A DNA stretch of 64,000 nucleotides from Roseiflexus sp034432635 (GTDB taxonomy: Bacteria > Chloroflexota > Chloroflexia > Chloroflexales > Roseiflexaceae): the NCBI GenBank assembly GCA_034432635.1, contig DAOUBK010000101.1, positions 1 through 64,000 of the forward strand. Reading direction: 5' to 3'. This document shows, piece by piece, positions 58,970-64,000 of this stretch (positions are counted from its first letter, which is position 1; each line of letters begins with the position of its first letter). The position numbers were made by a program, and so were the translations under genes. The notes under the pieces were generated by a model, which had not been told where the DNA came from, searched no databases, and saw nothing but the letters and a program-made list of their open reading frames with translations.

Positions 58970-60421
58970 TCAAAACCGTACAAAGGTCAGACCACTGATA
59001 ACATCGGCAATCGTTGCGATCAGCGGTTGCGGATACACTCCGATTGCCAGACTGATCCCCAGCAGCGCCATCACGACAATTGCCGTGATGAACGGCTCGG
59101 ACGCCAGACGGCGCCGGGTCGGCAGATCGAGTTCGGTTGCGCCCGACAACACTGGCGCCTCAGCCACTGCTTGATCTTCGGGAGCGCCGATCAACCAGTC
59201 ACGTGCGACGCGCGCCAGCGCCAGCAATGCCAGCAGTGTCGCGCCGATCAACAGCACGACCATGGGTGCACCGTAGGATGCAGCAACCTGGTACAGCAAT
59301 ATCTTACCGGCAAAGCCACTCAACGGCGGCAAACCGATCAACGCTGCGCCGCTGCACAATAAGCCGCTTCCAGCAACGGGCCAGCGCCAGAGCATATCGC
59401 GTCGCATCGCCTTCGGTAGCCGTCCATCCGGTTGTTCCAGCAGCACCAGCGATACCATCAACAGTGGAACCGCCAGCATCTGGTTGAATGCCTCGAACAC
59501 CGCACCCATCAGACCAACCGGCGTGATCGTCGCCAATCCGAACAGGATCATTCCGGTATTATAAACGACCAGATACCCGGCAGTGCGTCGCGGTCGATCC
59601 TGCAGAAGCGCTAGTAATGCACCGGCCAGCGCAGCAATCGCTCCCAGCCAGGTCAACAGCGCCAGTTCACGCTCGTTTCCGGCTACCAGGGTTGGAAAGA
59701 ACTGCAAGACGCTGATCAGAAACAGCAGTCCCGTCGTGTTCAGCACCACAACGATGACCGCCGACGCCAGCGGAGAAGCGTCCTCAACCAGATCCGGCAA
59801 CCAGGAATGAAATGGCACAAGCGCCATGCGTAACCCAAACGCCGCCACAATAAGCGCCAGCACGAGGCGCGGCGCGATCGGATCGGGTGTGACGCCAGGA
59901 CGGTACACATTGATCAGGACGAAGCCGAGATACGCTAGCGCACCGGCCAGCGCCATGAGCACCAGATACTTGAGTGCTGACGCGATCACTTTTGGTTCCA
60001 CCAGTCGTGATGTTCCGGGTGGAAGATCAACAATCGCAAGCACAGAGATCAACCCGGCGCTGACCAGGAGCAGCGCCACTATCAGCGGCTCCTGAAGCAA
60101 AACGATCATCGCCGACGCAACACCGATGATGATGAGCGTCATTGAGACGAAGTGCTCGCCGTGCGGCAAACGCCACGTTGCCAGTATCATCAAAGCGATT
60201 ACTGCCGGGAAACCGGCAAGGAACAAACGTCCAAGCGGATCGAGGTTGAGTGTCAGACCAAGCAACCGCACCGGCTGATCGACCGGCGCGAGGATCACCA
60301 GGGCACAGTGCGCAATCAGCGCGGCAATCGCCACCCCAATGACCAGTCGCGTCTCGTGGCGCAGCAGGAAACAACTCGCACCGAGCGCCAGAGGAAAGGT
60401 TATGAGAAGCACGTAGGGCAT
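58970..60421 (-). CDS. NuoN/HyfF-like proton-pumping membrane subunit
   Basis: About 483 residues and 14 helices. VPFHSWLPDLVEDASPLASAVI is the conserved antiporter-like motif (His-x-Trp-Leu-Pro-Asp), and GLPPLSGFAGKILLYQVA has the C-terminal Lys of the family, so this subunit keeps pumping-type residues. A GTG at 60475 overlaps the upstream stop, but ATG 60421 begins a typical first helix. It is the best-conserved membrane subunit of the cluster. Confidence 0.85.
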   Translation of the reverse strand: MPYVLLITFPLALGASCFLLRHETRLVIGVAIAALIAHCALVILAPVDQPVRLLGLTLNLDPLGRLFLAGFPAVIALMILATWRLPHGEHFVSMTLIIIGVASAMIVLLQEPLIVALLLVSAGLISVLAIVDLPPGTSRLVEPKVIASALKYLVLMALAGALAYLGFVLINVYRPGVTPDPIAPRLVLALIVAAFGLRMALVPFHSWLPDLVEDASPLASAVIVVVLNTTGLLFLISVLQFFPTLVAGNERELALLTWLGAIAALAGALLALLQDRPRRTAGYLVVYNTGMILFGLATITPVGLMGAVFEAFNQMLAVPLLMVSLVLLEQPDGRLPKAMRRDMLWRWPVAGSGLLCSGAALIGLPPLSGFAGKILLYQVAASYGAPMVVLLIGATLLALLALARVARDWLIGAPEDQAVAEAPVLSGATELDLPTRRRLASEPFITAIVVMALLGISLAIGVYPQPLIATIADVISGLTFVRF

Positions 60422-60471
60422 ACATCCCGCCGGAATACGCTGACGCCGACACCGGCGTACAGCGATGGTTG

Positions 60472-61191
60472 TCACGGTTTGTACAGGACACTGAGATCGA
60501 GCGTCTTGAGCCGTCCATACATCAATCCGCTCAAATACGCGACCGACAGCGCGAGGACGATTGTGGTCAGACTCAACAACGCCAGCGGAAACACCTGAAC
60601 GGTGCTGGCAATAGCGGTATAGACCAGATCGATACTGCTGACGACCAGGAGTAACCCCAGACCGATCTTCAACGTATCACCGGCGAGCACAATGGTAAAC
60701 AGTCCGGTCAACCCCAGCCAGTACCAGGCAAAATCGACCGTCTGACTGCCGATTGGATAGAGGCGCGGAAGCGCAACGCTCGCCAGCGCTGCAAGCACCA
60801 GCGCCCAGAACGGCACAACATACTCGGCAAGGCGAAACGGTTCACCGGCGCGCTGTCGCTGCGCACGCCGCGCCGCACGGCGCAGTTCCGCCAGCGAGAA
60901 TTCGTCGAGATCCTCCAGATTGTACTCCCGCGAAAAGGTCACTGCCGTGATCGCCAGAATAGCGCTGGCAGCAAAGCCGGTGATCATCTTGACCACAATC
61001 GTCGTGCTGAGCGTAATCTCGCCGACGGTCAGATCGGGCGTGATGAACTGCTGCTGCGCCAGAAACCACGCAACGCTGAGATAATTGATCAACATCGCTG
61101 GAATGGTAATCCGCCAGTCGCGCAGCAGAAGCACAATCCCGCTGGAGACCGCCAGACCGACAATTGCCCAGTTGATCGCGAAGGTCGGCAT
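60472..61191 (-). CDS. HyfE-like membrane subunit
   Basis: A protein of 239 residues with six or seven helices and a charged cytoplasmic loop (EYNLEDLDEFSLAELRRAAR) in the middle. The last three helices resemble the NuoK fold of HyfE-type subunits (GDTLKIGLGLLLVVSSIDLVY). It sits between the two antiporter-like genes, as HyfE does in hydrogenase-4 type operons. Assignment is by topology and gene order; no single residue motif proves it. Confidence 0.55.
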   Translation of the reverse strand: MPTFAINWAIVGLAVSSGIVLLLRDWRITIPAMLINYLSVAWFLAQQQFITPDLTVGEITLSTTIVVKMITGFAASAILAITAVTFSREYNLEDLDEFSLAELRRAARRAQRQRAGEPFRLAEYVVPFWALVLAALASVALPRLYPIGSQTVDFAWYWLGLTGLFTIVLAGDTLKIGLGLLLVVSSIDLVYTAIASTVQVFPLALLSLTTIVLALSVAYLSGLMYGRLKTLDLSVLYKP

Positions 61192-61194
61192 CGA

Positions 61195-62931
61195 TCACCC
61201 CGCTGCAAAAACAAGAATGACAACAATCAATGCAAAAACGACCACTGCCAGATAGTAACGGCGCCCCAACACTGCCAGCCTCTGCCGGATCAGCAGTGCA
61301 GCCCGCCCCAGTCCGGTCTGCATCGTTTCGGGCGCTGCGGGTGCTGCAAGCCACACCAGCCCGTACAACGCCGTGCCGGTTGTGTCCGGGGTCAATACCG
61401 CTGTCAGAGGCTCTTCCGTCGGTGGTGCGCGACGCTGCCGGACGCGACGCAGCGCTACTGGCGCTGTAATTACGAGCAGCGCAGCGATCATTGCAGCGAT
61501 CGATCCCGGCAATGACGGAAACCGGGGTATCGCCGTAAGCGGTGCAAACTGCGCCGGAATTGCCGCCAGCGCCACGTCCCATACTGCACGGGGAGCGGCG
61601 CCCATGAGCGCCAGCAATGCGCCCACCAGCGCAGGCAGTGTGTCGCCCGGATGGGCGCGCCATTGCGACCGGGAAAACCCTGCCGCCTGCCAGAAGCGCA
61701 CCAGCGGCGCCAGCATCACCAGCGCCAGCAGACTGCTCCCCGCAAGCAACAGCGCCACCGCCCATGGCGCAGAGCGCTGCATCGCATCGAACAACCAGAG
61801 CCGCGTCCAGAATCCCCAGGCGCCGGGGATGCCCACTACCGAAGATGCTGATACAATCAGCCCCACGAATGCAACATGCAACGCACTATCGGGATGCCGG
61901 GTAAGCGCAGTCACATCATCGGCGCCGCTCCGACGCTCGAGTGCAGCAATACTTAACCCCAGCCCCAGAGTCGAGATCAGCGCATTGATCGCCAGGGCGG
62001 GCGCCACGTGCAAGAAGGCGCCCTCGCCGCTTCCGGCGCAAACGATGATCAGCGCAACCTGAGCGCTCAGCTGCGCCGCTGCCGTCTGACGCAACGAGTG
62101 CGTCCACAATGCGCGTGCAGCCGCCAGCACAAACGCCAGGACGCCGATGACCACGATGATGATCAGGTGCGTCTCTTCCAGTAGCGCTAGATAGTCCGGC
62201 AGCAACCGCAACGATGCAGCCATCCCGATCAGCGGCAGACCAAACGGCGCCACGACAGCCAGCGGCGCCGGCGCCTGATACACCGCAGCAAGCGATCCAA
62301 ACGCTGGTGGGAGACCGCAGAGCGTCCAGGCGTATATCAGGATGCCTGCAACCATTAGGATAGGCGCACCCGACGCCGCACCGGTACCGTCGTTCAGCAG
62401 CCCTGCCACGAGAAACAACGCCGCCGCGCTGCCAGACAGCGCCAGAATGAGTGGCGCATCCGATCCCGGCAGCACACTGCTGGATCGCAGTGCAACGAAC
62501 CATGCCACACCGACGGCAACCGGCGCGAACGCCAGCACTGGCAGCGTCGGACTGCACGCGCCGATTGCGGCGACGCCCGGAACAACGATCAGAGCTGCAA
62601 ACAACCTGCCAAAACCACGTAGATCGGGAGGGATCGCCAGCGCCGATCCCAGCAGAGCGAATGCGCCGCCGATCAACGCCATCAACGCCAGGAGCCACCC
62701 CAGCGGATCGATGACCAGCGTGATCCGAAACGATACATTACTCCACTGCAACCAGGTGTGGTCAACCACCATCGGCAGCAATCCCTGAAGGCGCGCAACA
62801 ATCATCAGGATAGCGCCGAAAAACAACGTACCGGCAGCGCCCAGCCCTATCAGGCGTGCGGTAACCAAACGATCCAACGCCAGACAGACAACCGCACCGA
62901 TCAGAGGTAGCATGAGCGCTAATGGAACCAT
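61195..62931 (-). CDS. NuoL/HyfB-like membrane subunit (diverged)
   Basis: About 578 residues with 14 or more helices. It has the length and position of a NuoL/HyfB antiporter-like subunit but lacks the HxWLPDA motif and the usual charged residues inside helices; at the C-terminal site the family's GKF/GKW appears as GFWTRLWLFDAM. ATG 62931 falls 4 bp after the large-subunit stop; a GTG at 62958 overlaps that gene. It may have become structural rather than pumping. Confidence 0.6.
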   Translation of the reverse strand: MVPLALMLPLIGAVVCLALDRLVTARLIGLGAAGTLFFGAILMIVARLQGLLPMVVDHTWLQWSNVSFRITLVIDPLGWLLALMALIGGAFALLGSALAIPPDLRGFGRLFAALIVVPGVAAIGACSPTLPVLAFAPVAVGVAWFVALRSSSVLPGSDAPLILALSGSAAALFLVAGLLNDGTGAASGAPILMVAGILIYAWTLCGLPPAFGSLAAVYQAPAPLAVVAPFGLPLIGMAASLRLLPDYLALLEETHLIIIVVIGVLAFVLAAARALWTHSLRQTAAAQLSAQVALIIVCAGSGEGAFLHVAPALAINALISTLGLGLSIAALERRSGADDVTALTRHPDSALHVAFVGLIVSASSVVGIPGAWGFWTRLWLFDAMQRSAPWAVALLLAGSSLLALVMLAPLVRFWQAAGFSRSQWRAHPGDTLPALVGALLALMGAAPRAVWDVALAAIPAQFAPLTAIPRFPSLPGSIAAMIAALLVITAPVALRRVRQRRAPPTEEPLTAVLTPDTTGTALYGLVWLAAPAAPETMQTGLGRAALLIRQRLAVLGRRYYLAVVVFALIVVILVFAAG

Positions 62932-62935
62932 AAGC

Positions 62936-64000
62936 CTATTGCTCGGCGCAGGCGACACACATAGCGAGCGACGCCAGAATTGCGATTACATCGTCCAGTT
63001 GCGCCCGGCTCAACAGTGTGCGCGCCAGCAGTCGATCACACTGACGCGGCGTATCGATCTGCACCCGCGTCAATCGCACGCCATCGCTCTCGAGGGTATA
63101 GTGAATAGCGCCACGAGGACCCTCCACAACCGAGGAGGATTGACCACGCGGCAGTTCGTGCGGTAGTTCGACGATCGGGTCTTCTTCGGGGAGACGTTGC
63201 AGCGCAGACTCGACGAGTTTGACACCTTCATACGCTTCCAGCAAGAGCACCAGTAGACGCGCGTATACATCGCCGCCTTCCTGAATGATCGGATGTACGT
63301 CGAGCATACTGTACGCTGCGTAGGGTTGATCAACACGGACATCGCGACGAATGCCGGAAGCTCGCGCCAGCGGACCACGCACACCGAACTGCTCGGCTGC
63401 TGCGCGTGGCAGCGTCCCGACCTCAACAGTACGTGTGAGCAGGAAACGTTGATCGATGAGGCGATCAATGAAGCGATAAAGGCCGGCGCTCATCCCCGGC
63501 GACATTGTCAGCAACGCCTGCCGGTCAACCGGCGTCAGGTCGCGCAACAGACCACCCGGTACGCAGACCGGCGGCGGAATGCGACCACCGGTGATCAGCG
63601 CCAGCATATCACGGAACTGCTGACAGGCATGATCGAGAAAAAGGCTGCGCTGCTCCAGACCAATTGCGCGTAACACCGCGCTCGCCGCACGGATATGAGC
63701 AGCCGTCCGCTCCAGCTCTGCGATTGCAACCCGGATCAATGCAGCGCGCACCCCCACGCTTCGCTGTTGCAGCTGCTCGATCGCCTGACAGAACGCCAGT
63801 GAATGGGCAAAGGAGCACTCACCGCAAATCCGCGCAACCAGGTGCAGCGCATCGGGCAGAGACAACCGTGGTAATCGCTCAGCGCAACCGCGCTCGTTGA
63901 ACCCGTTCTGATACTCGACATCGACGACGCGATCGTCGACAATGCGCAGAATGAAGCGCTGCGGACCAGACAAGGCAGGGTGGAAAGGTCCCAGCGCCAG
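62936..64000 (-). CDS. [NiFe]-hydrogenase group 4 / NuoD-like large subunit (5' end beyond the window)
   Basis: The last 355 codons are visible and reading continues through the edge (LALGPFHPALSGPQR at the border matches the family's N-terminal GPxHPAL). ARICGECSFAHSLAFCQA is the L1 motif with both active-site Cys. The protein ends ASLAMCVACAEQ, an L2 CxxC, but relatives have DPC-x-x-C, so the Asp-Pro pair is replaced by Ala-Met. All four metal ligands are therefore available, unlike in NuoD of complex I. The adjoining small subunit and membrane genes imply a membrane hydrogenase or an early relative of complex I. Confidence 0.78.
   Translation of the reverse strand: MALGPFHPALSGPQRFILRIVDDRVVDVEYQNGFNERGCAERLPRLSLPDALHLVARICGECSFAHSLAFCQAIEQLQQRSVGVRAALIRVAIAELERTAAHIRAASAVLRAIGLEQRSLFLDHACQQFRDMLALITGGRIPPPVCVPGGLLRDLTPVDRQALLTMSPGMSAGLYRFIDRLIDQRFLLTRTVEVGTLPRAAAEQFGVRGPLARASGIRRDVRVDQPYAAYSMLDVHPIIQEGGDVYARLLVLLLEAYEGVKLVESALQRLPEEDPIVELPHELPRGQSSSVVEGPRGAIHYTLESDGVRLTRVQIDTPRQCDRLLARTLLSRAQLDDVIAILASLAMCVACAEQ

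Overview
This 64 kb window is a GC-rich bacterial chromosome segment. Gene content points to a filamentous anoxygenic phototroph of the Chloroflexota, most like Roseiflexus. The supporting signs are a CrtL-type lycopene cyclase, Uma2-family nuclease remnants, a stand-alone TnpB, a class I terpene synthase, lipoprotein-type secreted enzymes, many GT-C membrane glycosyltransferases and a hydrogenase/complex I-like cluster. This is inference from remembered family distributions; no marker gene such as rRNA is present. I saw no rRNA, tRNA or CRISPR array.

Layout. 0.2-8.5 kb: a GT4 glycosyltransferase, a lipoprotein serine hydrolase, an RluA pseudouridine synthase whose 5' end abuts a stand-alone TnpB gene, a Uma2 pseudogene with two stop codons, and a lipoprotein lytic transglycosylase. 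8.5-13.4 kb (minus strand): a tightly packed YvcK / M29 aminopeptidase / lycopene cyclase / DUF507 operon, and a membrane STAS protein. 13.6-14.5 kb: a terpene synthase. 14.6-23.0 kb (minus strand): an envelope-sugar block with a glycoside hydrolase-like protein, an O-antigen ligase-like protein, a phosphoglucomutase/phosphomannomutase, a catalytically dead-looking phosphomutase paralogue, a membrane-anchored YvcK paralogue and a GlmU-like protein. 23.2-33.4 kb (plus strand): a GNAT acetyltransferase, a hybrid histidine kinase lacking the phospho-acceptor His, and three tandem GT-C glycosyltransferase paralogues.

33.4-47.8 kb is a divergent, apparently self-contained uptake and catabolism locus. 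On the minus strand lie a sugar-type ABC transporter (binding protein, two permeases, a tiny membrane protein, two ATPases), a ketose 3-epimerase-like enzyme, a cupin and a GntR/FCD regulator. On the plus strand lie a VAO-type FAD oxidase, a ferredoxin-type partner, a second epimerase-like enzyme, a Tm-1/UPF0261 protein and a creatininase-family hydrolase. Two divergent promoters of near-consensus sequence each carry the same operator (TGGATAC-N6-GTATCCA), placed 1 bp downstream of the -10 box. This is the strongest candidate for an undescribed system: its substrate is unknown, its regulatory logic is readable, and its Fe-S partner has lost the CCG cysteines.

47.8-55.8 kb is patchy: a broken membrane-protein gene, hairpin repeats, an NHLP/RiPP-precursor-like small protein, a 1422-residue cyclase/ATPase/TPR regulator, a GT-C-like membrane protein, an ArsR regulator with its own promoter, a decayed integron-type tyrosine recombinase and a 71-residue protein. 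55.85-64.0 kb (minus strand) carries an ABC-2 transporter pair followed by a membrane [NiFe]-hydrogenase/complex I-like cluster: HyfC-, NuoB-, NuoN-, HyfE- and NuoL-like subunits and a large subunit cut by the window edge. The four active-site cysteines of the large subunit are present, but many other family residues are altered.

A short heptamer repeat (ACYGRGA) occurs at three separate places and supplies the stop codon of two genes. Several promoters share a -35 beginning TTGC or TTGA, a 17-bp spacer and a TATAAT-like -10.
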